From an uncultured Bacteroidales bacterium (GTDB taxonomy: Bacteria; Bacteroidota; Bacteroidia; Bacteroidales; F082): a stretch of DNA of 64,000 bases. The DNA is taken from positions 26,738 to 90,737 of the forward strand of contig CAMJRR010000011.1 in NCBI GenBank assembly GCA_946408345.1, given 5' to 3'. Shown here piece after piece: positions 8,696-17,248 of the stretch. Every line of letters starts with the position of its first letter. Position 1 is the first letter of the stretch. Both the position numbers and the translations under genes were made by a program. Below the pieces are notes generated by a model that did not search any database, was not told the DNA's origin, and saw only the letters and a program-made list of their open reading frames with translations.

Positions 8696-9646
8696 TCATT
8701 TCACCCTCACTTTTTTGCCAACTTTTAGATTGTCGGTTTTCTTCATCTTATTGAGTTTGCAAAGGATGGAAACCGTGGTTTCGTTTTCGACAGCAATCTT
8801 GCTGAGCGTGTCGCCTTTCTTCACAGTGTAATATTTGGCGTTACCATGCGAATTGTTGTCAACTATTTTAATACCAGACTTTTTTTCCAAATTGGCATAG
8901 GCGTCTTTCAAGATGGCATTGGTCATGGTATAGGATTTGTTGGCCACTCTTGCCGAGTCGGACAAGGAATGGGAGAATAGCCATTCATAGGTCTGGTCAA
9001 GGTAGAAAACACGGGCCAAACGGGTGTGATTGACACCTTTCATTTTGTTGAAAATGAGTCGGCTTGTATCGCCACACGCACACATCTCATCAACCACCTG
9101 TTGCGAACAATTGACAGAAACAGCACTATCAGCCGTACCGTGGATGATCCACAAAGGCACGTCATTCAAGCCACAAAGCGTCTTTACCGTAGCTCCACCA
9201 CACATGGCCATTGCCGCCGCCACTTCGTCGGGATAGGTGGCGGTATAATCGAGCGTTCCATAGCCGCCCATGCTCATTCCAATCACATAAAACCGTCTTG
9301 CATTTACGCTGTAATGCGACTTCACCCATTCGTAAACCTCATGTAGTTTTTGAGGATTCCAAGCACCTTGTGCTTGAGGGGCCACAATCAAAGCATCAAT
9401 TCCGACACTCCGTTCAACTGCATTGATGCACCCATAATTGCGAACAAGATTCAAATTATTGCCACACAACGTCCTACCATGAAGAAACATCACTAAAGGT
9501 TTCGAATAATCGTTTGGATCATAATCTTCTGGAACATAGAGCCAAAAATCATAACCATCCTTGATGCAATTGCGGTGTGCAATCAGCTGTTGAGCCGAAG
9601 CAAACAACGGAAAAAGGCATAACAAAAGCGTCCAAAATTTTCTCAT
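8696..9646 (-). CDS. Secreted alpha/beta-hydrolase (esterase) with C-terminal LysM
   Basis: A 316-aa protein. Residues 1-18 are a Sec signal (FPLFASAQ end). An alpha/beta-hydrolase domain of the PHB-depolymerase/Feruloyl-esterase-like type follows: FLHGR oxyanion region, nucleophile elbow GMSMGGYG, acid region IIHGTAD, and a His near GVNHTR. The last 45 residues are a LysM repeat (YYTVKKGDTLSKIA to VGKKVRVK), which usually binds peptidoglycan or chitin-like glycans. A cell-wall-tethered esterase acting on dietary or envelope esters is inferred. The domain pairing is uncommon. It is monocistronic and ends at a shared terminator. Confidence 0.82.
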   Translation of the reverse strand: MRKFWTLLLCLFPLFASAQQLIAHRNCIKDGYDFWLYVPEDYDPNDYSKPLVMFLHGRTLCGNNLNLVRNYGCINAVERSVGIDALIVAPQAQGAWNPQKLHEVYEWVKSHYSVNARRFYVIGMSMGGYGTLDYTATYPDEVAAAMAMCGGATVKTLCGLNDVPLWIIHGTADSAVSVNCSQQVVDEMCACGDTSRLIFNKMKGVNHTRLARVFYLDQTYEWLFSHSLSDSARVANKSYTMTNAILKDAYANLEKKSGIKIVDNNSHGNAKYYTVKKGDTLSKIAVENETTVSILCKLNKMKKTDNLKVGKKVRVK

Positions 9647-9702
9647 AAGAATGATAACGTAACATAATTGTTCTTATTGCATCAACCAATTTTTATTTCG
9701 GA

Positions 9703-9732
9703 TTTGACTCAAATCCTTTTTTTGTATTTTTG
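9703..9732 (+). promoter_or_regulatory. Bacteroidota promoter, TTTG-18-TATTTTTG
   Basis: TTTG at 9703-9706 and TATTTTTG at 9725-9732 are separated by 18 bases, a textbook Bacteroides -33/-7 arrangement. The flippase ATG at 9757 follows 24 nt after the -7 box. Confidence 0.8.
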
Positions 9733-9756
9733 CAAATTCTTTGAGGTAAAAAAGGT

Positions 9757-11046
9757 ATGTTCAAAAAGATTTTGGGAACGGGAGCAGCAAGAGCAGTCAA
9801 TGTGTTGACGCAGTTGGCCACCCTCATCATGGGCACCAGATGTCTAGGTGCCGCAGAATGGGGCAAGGCTTTCATTGCCCAAACCGACATCACCTTTTTA
9901 TTAATAGGCATTGAACTCATAGCTGGCAGTGGACTGGTATATTTCACGCCACGTAAGAAACTCGCTACGCTGATGAAGATATCCTATGGTTGGATTGCCT
10001 TCGTGATGCTGATTTACCTCCTGTTGTTCAATATCTTACATTTCTTTCCCAACTTCTATCACACCATTGTTCCTGAAGGTTATGCATGGCTTGTGCTGCT
10101 GATGACCTTTGTCTATAGCCTGCATGAGTTCAATTTGAACCATTTCTTGGGGAAGGAGAAGGTTGGTACTTTTAATTGGCTGTTTCTCATACAAATACTT
10201 ACACAGGTCACAATGATGGCCGTATTGGTTTTCGCCATGAACTTGAGGACGGCGAAAGCCCTACTCTACTCTCAACTTTGTGGCTATAGTTTGGCTACTC
10301 TTATCGGTTGGATACTGCTCTTTCCAAATCTAAAACGCGAAGAGCGCGAACCTTTGAAAGGCACAATGAAGGAAATGCTGCATTATGGAGCTTTTATGCA
10401 ACTTTCCACTTTGGTTAGTACACTGAACAAACGCTTGAGTCTCTATCTCTTAAAAACGCATTGCGACGAGAAATCCATTGGTGTATTTGCATCTGGAACG
10501 CAGGTAACGGAAGGGGTGAATATTGTCGGATATAGCATAGGTTTGGTGGAGTTTTCTGCACTTAGCAACACCGAAAACAAGCAACGTGCTTCACAGCTCA
10601 CCTTGCGTTTCATGAAAATTGCCATTGTACTGACATTCACTGCTTTATTGGTGATTTGTCTGCTCCCGACGGCTTTCTTCGAGCTATTGTTCTCGGAAGA
10701 GTTTGCGGATATTCGTCCCGTCATCCTGTTGATGGCGCCTGGCATTGTGTTTTTCTCTGCCCACACCATCTTGGCCAACTATTTCTCCGGCACCGGCAAG
10801 CCGAAATACAACCTTTACGCCTCGCTTATTGGCCTTTCGGTGACCCTCGTTTCTGCCTTCATTTTGATTCCCATGTTGGGCATCCGTGGTGCAGCCATTA
10901 CCACAACATTGACTTATTCTGCATTATTTGTTTACCAATGGATTGTATTTCACAGACAAACAGGAAGCAAGCTAAACCAACTGATTCCAAATCAAGGAGA
11001 TTGGAACTGGGTGAAAGCTGAATGGAATAGAATAGTAAAAAAGTAA
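9757..11046 (+). CDS. Wzx-type polysaccharide flippase (MOP superfamily)
   Basis: A 429-aa polytopic protein with about twelve to fourteen hydrophobic helices. The N-terminal GTGAARAVNVLTQLATLIMG and the repeated helix pattern fit oligosaccharide flippases of the Wzx/RfbX family. These move lipid-linked glycans across the inner membrane for surface polysaccharide assembly. No glycosyltransferase genes flank it, so its glycan is unknown. It has its own good promoter and no operon partner. The C-terminus ends in a basic soluble tail. Confidence 0.85.
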   Translation: MFKKILGTGAARAVNVLTQLATLIMGTRCLGAAEWGKAFIAQTDITFLLIGIELIAGSGLVYFTPRKKLATLMKISYGWIAFVMLIYLLLFNILHFFPNFYHTIVPEGYAWLVLLMTFVYSLHEFNLNHFLGKEKVGTFNWLFLIQILTQVTMMAVLVFAMNLRTAKALLYSQLCGYSLATLIGWILLFPNLKREEREPLKGTMKEMLHYGAFMQLSTLVSTLNKRLSLYLLKTHCDEKSIGVFASGTQVTEGVNIVGYSIGLVEFSALSNTENKQRASQLTLRFMKIAIVLTFTALLVICLLPTAFFELLFSEEFADIRPVILLMAPGIVFFSAHTILANYFSGTGKPKYNLYASLIGLSVTLVSAFILIPMLGIRGAAITTTLTYSALFVYQWIVFHRQTGSKLNQLIPNQGDWNWVKAEWNRIVKK

Positions 11047-11052
11047 ACTTGA

Positions 11053-11268
11053 TTGATTATTCACACGAATGGTCACGAATTAACCATGATTTTCCAAAAA
11101 TAATTGTTGATAATTCGTGACATATTCATGGCAATTCATGTTAAAAGATAAAAAGCAAATTTGATTATTCACACGAATGGTCACGAATTAACCATGAATT
11201 TCCAAAAAGAATTCTTGATAATTCGTAACATATTCATGGTAATTCGTGCTAAAAGATAAAAAGCAAAT
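11053..11268. repeat. Two tandem 108-bp units, each containing an inverted repeat
   Basis: Copies 11053-11160 and 11161-11268 abut exactly and differ at about seven or eight positions. Within each copy, CACGAATTAACCATGA near the start pairs with TTCATGGTAATTCGTG near the end, with small gaps, so each unit can fold on itself. The array fills the gap between the flippase and parE. It carries no ORF and looks like a tandem expansion of an interspersed palindromic element. Confidence 0.85.
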
Positions 11269-11297
11269 AGGAAGAAGAGTGTTTGCGAGTTTTTTCG

Positions 11298-11305
11298 TAA
11301 TTTTG
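11298..11305 (+). promoter_or_regulatory. -7 element for parE
   Basis: TAATTTTG followed by CA lies 16 nt before the parE ATG at 11322 and matches TAnnTTTG. A TTTG at 11282-11285 is closer than the usual -33 spacing. Confidence 0.6.
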
Positions 11306-11321
11306 CACAAAATCATTTTCT

Positions 11322-13313
11322 ATGAGCGAAATCATCGAAGACGACATCTTCACGCAAAACGAAGACCCCATACCAACTACAGAAAACTATAACGACGACA
11401 GCATTGTCCATCTTGAGGACATGGAGCACATCCGTCGCCGTCCGGGTATGTATATCGGCAAACTCGGCGACGGTGCCTCGCAAGATGACGGTATCTATGT
11501 GCTGATCAAAGAAGTGATCGACAACTCCATCGATGAGTTCACTTCGGGGTTCGGTAAGAAGATAGAAGTTAGGGTTGACAAAGCAGAAAAGAAAGTCAGC
11601 ATCCGCGACTATGGCCGTGGCATCCCGTTGGGTAAGCTGAAGGAGGCCGTCTCGCAACTGAATACTGGTGCCAAATATGACAGCAAGGTGTTCCAAAAGT
11701 CGGTCGGCTTGAACGGCGTCGGTACCAAGGCCGTCAACGCGCTTTCATCCTATTTCAAGGTGCAGTCGGTCCGCGAGGGCAAGACAAGGATCGTAGAGTT
11801 TGCTCAGGGAAAGTTGATTAATGATTCAGGGATTATTCCAGTAGAGGCGGACCTTCGACAGGCTCAAGGACCTAACACTACTGTCGGCCCTTCGACAGGC
11901 TCAGGGACCTTGGATACTGGAACTTTAACCGAGTTCATCCCTGATTCCGCTTTGTTCGGCAACTACCACTATGTGGATGAATACATCGAAAAGCGCATTT
12001 GGAACTACGCCTACCTTAACCGTGGCTTGAGCCTGATCTACAACGACAAACGCTATTATTCCAAGAATGGCCTTCTTGACCTCTTGCAGAACAACATGGA
12101 AGGCGAAGGCCTCTACCCCATCATCCATATCAAGGACGGCGACTTTGAAGCCGCTTTCACCCATGTGAATGGGCAGTCGAGCGACTACTTCTATTCCTTC
12201 GTCAACGGACAGCACACCACCGAAGGCGGTACACACCAGTCCGCTTTCCGCGAGGGTTATGCCCGCGTGGTGCGTGAGTTCTACCAAAAGGAATACGAGC
12301 CTGCCGACATCCGCCAAGGCCTGATTTGCGCTTTGTGTGTAAGGATTCAAGAGCCTGTGTTTGAGGCACAGACTAAGACCAAACTCGGCTCCACCCACCT
12401 TGCACCTAACAACCCCGACGGCACCAACGACAGCCCCTTCCTTAAAACATACATCTTCGACATCCTGAAGCGCCACTTGGACAACTACCTGCACAAGAAT
12501 CCTGAGACCGTCAGCGTGCTGCAGGCAAAAATTCAAGCCAACGAGAAGGAGCGCAAGGAAATAGCTGGTATCAAGAAGGCTGCCCGCGAGAGTGCCAAGA
12601 AGGTCAGCCTCAACAACCGCAAGCTCCGCGACTGCCGCATCCATCTCAATACCAATCACGAGAAACGCCTCGAAAGCACCATCTTCATCACCGAGGGCGA
12701 CTCCGCATCGGGAAGCATCACCAAGAGCCGCGACGTGCAGACCCAGGCCGTGTTCAGCCTGCGCGGTAAGCCGCTCAACTGCTTGGGCATGACCAAGAAA
12801 GTGTGTTACGAGAACGAAGAGTTCAACCTGTTGCAAGCCGCATTGAACATCGATGAGGATATAGAAAACCTGCGCTACAACAACATCGTCATCGCCACCG
12901 ATGCCGATGTCGACGGTATGCACATCCGCCTGCTGATGCTCACCTTCTTCCTTCAGTTCTACCCTGACCTGGTGCGCAACGGCCATGTCTATATCTTGCA
13001 GACGCCACTGTTCCGTGTGCGCAACAAAAAGGAGACCTATTATTGCTACACCGATGAGGAACGTATCACTGCCAAGGAGAAATGCGGCAAGCAGGCAGAG
13101 ATCACGCGATTCAAAGGCTTAGGCGAAATCTCCCCTGACGAGTTCCGTGGTTTCATCGGTCCCAACATGCGCCTTGAACCTGTCATCCTGCGATACGACT
13201 TCGGCATCAAAGAGCTATTAGAATACTACATGGGCAAGAACACCATGGAGCGCCAAAGGTTCATCATCGACAATCTTCGGATTGAGGATGACTCGGAGAT
13301 GGATAAGATGTAA
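11322..13313 (+). CDS. parE: DNA topoisomerase IV subunit B (type IIA, GyrB/ParE family)
   Basis: A 663-aa protein. The GHKL ATPase domain shows [11 protein letters not shown], the metal-binding [15 protein letters not shown] and [12 protein letters not shown]. The TOPRIM domain shows [10 protein letters not shown] and the metal-binding DADVDGMHI. The C-terminal end [10 protein letters not shown] to DSEMDKM is that of the B subunit. It acts with ParA/C-type subunits in chromosome decatenation. Residues about 177-196 are odd: they are encoded by two copies of a 23-base interspersed palindromic-type repeat (11850-11909), read in two different frames. The last 33 codons are duplicated downstream at 15120-15218. 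ParE rather than GyrB is chosen from length and sequence, with some uncertainty. Confidence 0.9.
   Translation: MSEIIEDDIFTQNEDPIPTTENYNDDSIVHLEDMEHIRRRPGMYIGKLGDGASQDDGIYVLIKEVIDNSIDEFTSGFGKKIEVRVDKAEKKVSIRDYGRGIPLGKLKEAVSQLNTGAKYDSKVFQKSVGLNGVGTKAVNALSSYFKVQSVREGKTRIVEFAQGKLINDSGIIPVEADLRQAQGPNTTVGPSTGSGTLDTGTLTEFIPDSALFGNYHYVDEYIEKRIWNYAYLNRGLSLIYNDKRYYSKNGLLDLLQNNMEGEGLYPIIHIKDGDFEAAFTHVNGQSSDYFYSFVNGQHTTEGGTHQSAFREGYARVVREFYQKEYEPADIRQGLICALCVRIQEPVFEAQTKTKLGSTHLAPNNPDGTNDSPFLKTYIFDILKRHLDNYLHKNPETVSVLQAKIQANEKERKEIAGIKKAARESAKKVSLNNRKLRDCRIHLNTNHEKRLESTIFITEGDSASGSITKSRDVQTQAVFSLRGKPLNCLGMTKKVCYENEEFNLLQAALNIDEDIENLRYNNIVIATDADVDGMHIRLLMLTFFLQFYPDLVRNGHVYILQTPLFRVRNKKETYYCYTDEERITAKEKCGKQAEITRFKGLGEISPDEFRGFIGPNMRLEPVILRYDFGIKELLEYYMGKNTMERQRFIIDNLRIEDDSEMDKM
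11850..11909 (+). repeat. Two copies of an interspersed repeat inside parE
   Basis: CCTTCGACAGGCTCARGGACC occurs at about 11850-11872 and 11887-11909 in the same orientation. Copies start 37 bases apart, so they are read in different frames, giving DLRQAQGP and GPSTGSGT. A near-identical inverted copy lies at 39891-39914 between mltG and the phosphohexomutase gene. The parE frame is kept open, in a loop after the ATPase core. Confidence 0.85.
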
Positions 13314-13322
13314 ATTTTCTGA

Positions 13323-13380
13323 ATAAACTATCATATAATGCAATAATTTCCTATTTTTGCAGTCTCAAATGATAGTTTAT
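13323..13380 (+). promoter_or_regulatory. hipBA promoter flanked by a 12-bp inverted repeat
   Basis: ATAAACTATCAT (13323-13334) and its exact complement ATGATAGTTTAT (13369-13380) flank TATTTTTG, the -7 element, at 13352-13359. HipB proteins repress their own operon by binding inverted repeats at the promoter, so this pair is the probable operator. The right arm ends one base before the hipB ATG. Confidence 0.7.
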
Positions 13381-13381
13381 T

Positions 13382-13705
13382 ATGACAAAATCGACAAAAG
13401 GCACTCTGCTTCCAAGGAAACTCGCCAAGAACCTCTCCATCGTTGGAGAGCAAATCAAGTTGGCCCGATTAAGGCGTGACCTGAGCATCGCACAGGTGGC
13501 TGAGCGCGCCACATGTTCCCAACTTTCAGTGATGCGCGTCGAGAAAGGGGCGCCCACCGTAGCTATAGGGATTTATTTGCGCGTTTTGTATGCCTTGCAG
13601 TTGGACGAAGACATTCTCTTGTTGGCACAAAAAGATGAAATCGGGCGAAACCTGCAAGACTTAGACTTGAAGCAGCGCCAAAGGGCATCAAAAAAGACGG
13701 AATGA
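13382..13705 (+). CDS. hipB: HipB-like antitoxin / XRE regulator
   Basis: A 107-aa Cro/C1-type DNA-binding protein. The helix-turn-helix spans about residues 20-60 (IKLARLRRDLSIAQVAERA, SQLSVMRVEKG). Its 3' end overlaps the hipA start in ATGA, so translation is coupled. In HipBA modules HipB neutralises HipA and represses the operon. The perfect inverted repeat around the promoter fits this. The C-terminal third is charged (DLKQRQRASKKTE). Confidence 0.88.
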   Translation: MTKSTKGTLLPRKLAKNLSIVGEQIKLARLRRDLSIAQVAERATCSQLSVMRVEKGAPTVAIGIYLRVLYALQLDEDILLLAQKDEIGRNLQDLDLKQRQRASKKTE

Positions 13706-14961
13706 TGGAAAGGCTTCAAGTATATGCGGATTTCGACTGGCTTGATGTCCCTGTTTTGGTTGGCACATTAAGTCATGAAATGCTTAGAGGAACGCCCTCA
13801 TACGGTTTTTCTTTTGATGTGGAATGGCTACGCTCGAATCGGTCTATCCTTTTAAGTGGTGACTTGATGAACTTCTCAGGCGAACAATACAAATCAGGCG
13901 AGATTTTCGGCTGTTTTGGTGATGCTATGCCCGACCGTTGGGGCAAAAGGCTGATTGACAAGCGTGAGAGAATCAAAGCCGAACAAGAAAAACGCATCCC
14001 CAAGGCTTTTACGGACTATGATTACTTGACCCAATTGGATGACTTTTCACGGATGGGTGCTTTTCGTTTCATGCATGATAATGCTTTCGTGGGTGTATCA
14101 GAGAATGAAATGCGCGTGCCGCCATTGACCAGTCTCCGTGAATTCGTTTTCATGGCACATGAATATGAAAGAAATGAGCAATCAGGACGGCCCATGCGTG
14201 AAGAATGGCTTGATAACCTGTTCCACCAGGGTTCATCGTTGGGAGGTGCTCGACCCAAAGCCAATGTCATGGATGAAAATGGCCATTTGTGTATCGCCAA
14301 GATTCCATCGGTCTCCGATGACTATGACATTGCTCTTTGGGAGCATTTTGCACATGTGTTGGCCAGAAAAGTTGGCATCAATGCTGCCGAAACCCGTTTG
14401 TTGAAACTTGACGGCGTAAAATATCACACGTTGTTGTCACGTCGTTTCGACCGAAACAACAATGGCCGTCGTAGGCATTTCGCCTCTGCCTTGACTTTGG
14501 CCAACCTCAAAGACGGTGACAATGCTTCTACAGGACACGGCTATTTAGATATTGTGGATGTCATCATTGGCCCCACCGGGGTGGCCGACATAAGTGCCAC
14601 GATGAAAGAACTATACCGCCGTGTGGCATTCAACATCTGCATAGGCAACCATGACGACCATTTCAGGAACCACGGATTCCTTTTAGGCAAAAAAGGTTGG
14701 CAATTATCGCCCGCCTACGACCTGAACCCGACCAATTTGACGACCCAAAGCCTGTTGATTTCTTCGAATACAAACGAGTCCTCTTTAGACATTCTCCTTA
14801 ATGCTTGCGAAGATTACATGATTGACCAAAAAGAAGCTGAAACCATTATCCGAGAAGTAAAGCAAGGAATAACGAATTGGAGAATCACGGCAAATCAATG
14901 CCAAATCTCGAAGTCTGAACAAGAGAGGTTTGCGCAGAGATTTGAGTGGGCGATTATTTGA
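13702..14961 (+). CDS. hipA: HipA-family serine/threonine kinase toxin
   Basis: A 419-aa protein of full HipA length. The N-terminal subdomain is followed by the Gly-rich GSSLGGARPK loop (about residues 177-186), the ATP-contact LCIAKIPS, catalytic NHDDHFRNHGFL (about 315-326), and the metal-site region LSPAYDLNP. All key residues are present, so it is probably active. E. coli HipA phosphorylates glutamyl-tRNA synthetase and causes growth arrest; the target here is unknown. The operon sits between parE and a duplicate of the parE 3' end, suggesting it arrived as an insertion. Confidence 0.9.
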   Translation: MMERLQVYADFDWLDVPVLVGTLSHEMLRGTPSYGFSFDVEWLRSNRSILLSGDLMNFSGEQYKSGEIFGCFGDAMPDRWGKRLIDKRERIKAEQEKRIPKAFTDYDYLTQLDDFSRMGAFRFMHDNAFVGVSENEMRVPPLTSLREFVFMAHEYERNEQSGRPMREEWLDNLFHQGSSLGGARPKANVMDENGHLCIAKIPSVSDDYDIALWEHFAHVLARKVGINAAETRLLKLDGVKYHTLLSRRFDRNNNGRRRHFASALTLANLKDGDNASTGHGYLDIVDVIIGPTGVADISATMKELYRRVAFNICIGNHDDHFRNHGFLLGKKGWQLSPAYDLNPTNLTTQSLLISSNTNESSLDILLNACEDYMIDQKEAETIIREVKQGITNWRITANQCQISKSEQERFAQRFEWAII

Positions 14962-15119
14962 TCGAAAAATCGACTTAACTATCCTGATTTTACATCAAAA
15001 TATGTACATTGGTCTCACTCGACCCAATCACAAGACTGTCTGAAGACCAGGAATTTGTCTATGTGACGGATTTTTTCAAAATGCTTTGGGATGGCAATAT
15101 TTTCTGAGAAGGATTTCCA

Positions 15120-15218
15120 TTGCTGGAATACTATATGGGCAAAAAAACCATGGAGCGACAGAAGTTCATCATCGAGAATCTTCGGATTGAGGATGATTCG
15201 GAGATGGATAAGATGTAG
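15120..15218 (+). pseudogene. Duplicated 3' end of parE
   Basis: These 99 bases encode 33 codons, [16 protein letters not shown] to DSEMDKM and a stop. They match the last 33 codons of parE (13215-13313) with about ten base changes and three amino-acid changes. Upstream similarity stops abruptly at about 15120. It has no start codon or promoter of its own and is a fragment. The stop lies 2 bases from the end of the opposing rhuM gene. Together with intact parE it brackets hipBA. The preceding 14988-15107 contains a short open fragment ending WDGNIF and stop that I cannot assign. Confidence 0.85.
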
Positions 15219-15220
15219 TA

Positions 15221-16207
15221 TTATTTCGTCGGCAAAGTCTTGATATTCTCAAGGAAATCCTTCTCCACCTGGCTCAACGTGCGCTGTTGGTATTTCTTGT
15301 ATTCATTGGTGGCGTGTTCGATGGCTTGTTGGTGCGACACCGTACCGGCTCCTTGAAGCAGTTTTTCACCGCTCATGGTTAAAATGTTGTCCAAATGTGC
15401 AGCCCAGTCTTTCATGGTCATCACTTGTTGACGTTCCGCTTGTCGTTCCGCAAAGTCCAAATATCCCGAAACAATCTGTCCCATAGCCCGCAACTCTTTT
15501 TCATCCAAATAGTTTTTTGCAACGACGGCATCTTTCAGATGCGGTCTGTCACCTTCAAAAGTCGTCAGTCCCATGAATTCCTTTTCGGCATCGGCGCGAC
15601 TGACAATGACTTCGGCAGCTGTCTGGCCATGCACGGCATAATGAATCTTGTTCTGCACCCGCTTGAAAAACTCAATGGAAATTTCGGCTTTGGGGTTGTA
15701 GTCGATGCTTGTGGCATAAATATCAAGCACTTGCCTGTAAAACACCTTCTCCGAAGAACGGATGTCGCGAATGCGTTCGAGAAGTTCTTTCCAATAACCA
15801 CCGCCTCCGAGGTTTTTCAGTCGATTGTCGTCGAGGGCGAAGCCTTTGCGGATGTATTCGTTGAGTACGCCCGTAGCCCAAATGCGGAATTTAGTGGCTT
15901 TGGCTGAATTGACGCGGTAACCAACAGAGATAATCATGTCAAGATTATAAAAGTCGATTTGTTCTTCGATCTCACCTCTTATACCTCTATTTACGACAGT
16001 TGCAATTTTTGCAACCGTCGTCTCTTGCTTCAATTCTCCGTCTTTGAAAATGTTAGCAACGTGGCGACTAATTCCAGATTTGTCTACACCAAAAAGCGCA
16101 GCCATAGCCTTCTGTGTCGCCCAAATTGTTTCGTCCTCGACAACTACTTGAATTACGCCTTCCTCATCAGGAAGTTGATATAGTATAAATTGGGTTTCGT
16201 TGGTCAT
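15221..16207 (-). CDS. rhuM: RhuM-family protein
   Basis: A 328-aa protein. The N-terminal region has the RhuM pattern: ETIWATQKAMAALFGVDKSG, a phage-antirepressor-like helix-turn-helix that recognises partner or DNA, then FYNLDMIISVGYRVNSAKAT and FRIWATGVLNEYI, hallmarks of the family. The C-terminal half is helical with AGTVSHQQAIEHATNEY. RhuM proteins are frequent cargo of genomic islands and often lie beside restriction systems and toxins. Their biochemical role is not settled. The start is 3 bases from the stop of the NA37 gene upstream, so it may be the last gene of that operon. Confidence 0.88.
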   Translation of the reverse strand: MTNETQFILYQLPDEEGVIQVVVEDETIWATQKAMAALFGVDKSGISRHVANIFKDGELKQETTVAKIATVVNRGIRGEIEEQIDFYNLDMIISVGYRVNSAKATKFRIWATGVLNEYIRKGFALDDNRLKNLGGGGYWKELLERIRDIRSSEKVFYRQVLDIYATSIDYNPKAEISIEFFKRVQNKIHYAVHGQTAAEVIVSRADAEKEFMGLTTFEGDRPHLKDAVVAKNYLDEKELRAMGQIVSGYLDFAERQAERQQVMTMKDWAAHLDNILTMSGEKLLQGAGTVSHQQAIEHATNEYKKYQQRTLSQVEKDFLENIKTLPTK

Positions 16208-16210
16208 GTC

Positions 16211-17248
16211 TTATTCTTCCATGCTATAATACACCTTGTAAAATTTACCTCTTTCATCCTCGCCTTGTTCCACATTCTGGCGGTTGCCGTTGATGATGAT
16301 TTGGATTTTCTTGTCAAGATTGATAATGCGCTTGTAACTCCGCTGTTGTTTCTTGAAAGCATGATTTGAGATGGCAAAGGTATCGTCTATGGTAATATCA
16401 TTTTCCGATTCGTAATTACGTCTGAAACTATGGAAACTTTCAATCACTTCTGGTTGTTCGATAACTTCATTGGCGAAATCTTCAATATCAAACGTGTCTT
16501 TTTCCTTGAAGAATTTCAACGACTTGTTTAACAAATCGATTTGATCCGCCTTTGAGACTTCAAACTCTTTGGGCAATTCCTTGGTAACGAAGTTCTTGGC
16601 CATTGCCATCACATTTTGCGTGTTAGCATATTCGTCTTTGCGTTGGCGAATTTGCAAGAAGTCATCGATCCAATATTGCGCTTCTACACCTTTGTTGGTG
16701 TTATCCACAACGGCAACAACATAGCCGTTTTCACGCTCCTTATTGAAAATCAGGCAGCCTTTGTCCAATTTCTTGATATTGATGCCTTGCTCGCTTTCAA
16801 GATTGAAATTGCCATCCTCACGCAGTACTTTCAAAAATGTGTCTTTGTTTTCCGACTTAAACAATCCCACTGCATCCACTGTGTCACCATCAACAACGCA
16901 ATCCTTGAAATAAACGGTGTAAAACTCGCCGCCTTTGATTTTCGGGTGGATACTTTGGTCGTAAAGGTGTTTGGCGAGGTTTACGGATTGGTCATATTGC
17001 ATTTCTGGGTCGTCAAAAATTTGAGAAACATATACAAAGACTTCATTTAACGACAATGCCACGTCATGATAAATTTGGTAGTACTCTTCGGTTTTGAATT
17101 GTGACAAAAAAAACTCTATCAAATTTTCTTGTATTGTTTCGGATAGAGAAACAACATTTTGAGAAAGTACCAACGATTCATTGTTTATCTTATTACCGAC
17201 CTGGTGGATTACAAGTGATAAAATATGAGTATGGTCAAAATAATGCAT
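16211..17248 (-). CDS. Nucleoid-associated protein, NA37/YejK-like
   Basis: A 345-aa protein resembling the 37-kDa nucleoid-associated family. Features include a conserved N-terminal segment, the SVNLAKHLYDQSIHPKIKGG region, VVDNTNKGVEAQYWIDDFL in the middle, and SFHSFRRNYESENDI near residue 270. E. coli YejK binds DNA and topoisomerase IV. In this context it may sense or bind nucleic acid as part of an accessory system. Its ATG overlaps the stop of the upstream membrane-protein gene by one base (TAATG), which implies coupled translation. Confidence 0.75.
   Translation of the reverse strand: MHYFDHTHILSLVIHQVGNKINNESLVLSQNVVSLSETIQENLIEFFLSQFKTEEYYQIYHDVALSLNEVFVYVSQIFDDPEMQYDQSVNLAKHLYDQSIHPKIKGGEFYTVYFKDCVVDGDTVDAVGLFKSENKDTFLKVLREDGNFNLESEQGINIKKLDKGCLIFNKERENGYVVAVVDNTNKGVEAQYWIDDFLQIRQRKDEYANTQNVMAMAKNFVTKELPKEFEVSKADQIDLLNKSLKFFKEKDTFDIEDFANEVIEQPEVIESFHSFRRNYESENDITIDDTFAISNHAFKKQQRSYKRIINLDKKIQIIINGNRQNVEQGEDERGKFYKVYYSMEE

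Noticed and set aside
11925..12986. 353-aa leftward ORF
   Set aside because: Antisense shadow of parE caused by codon bias; no promoter or motifs.
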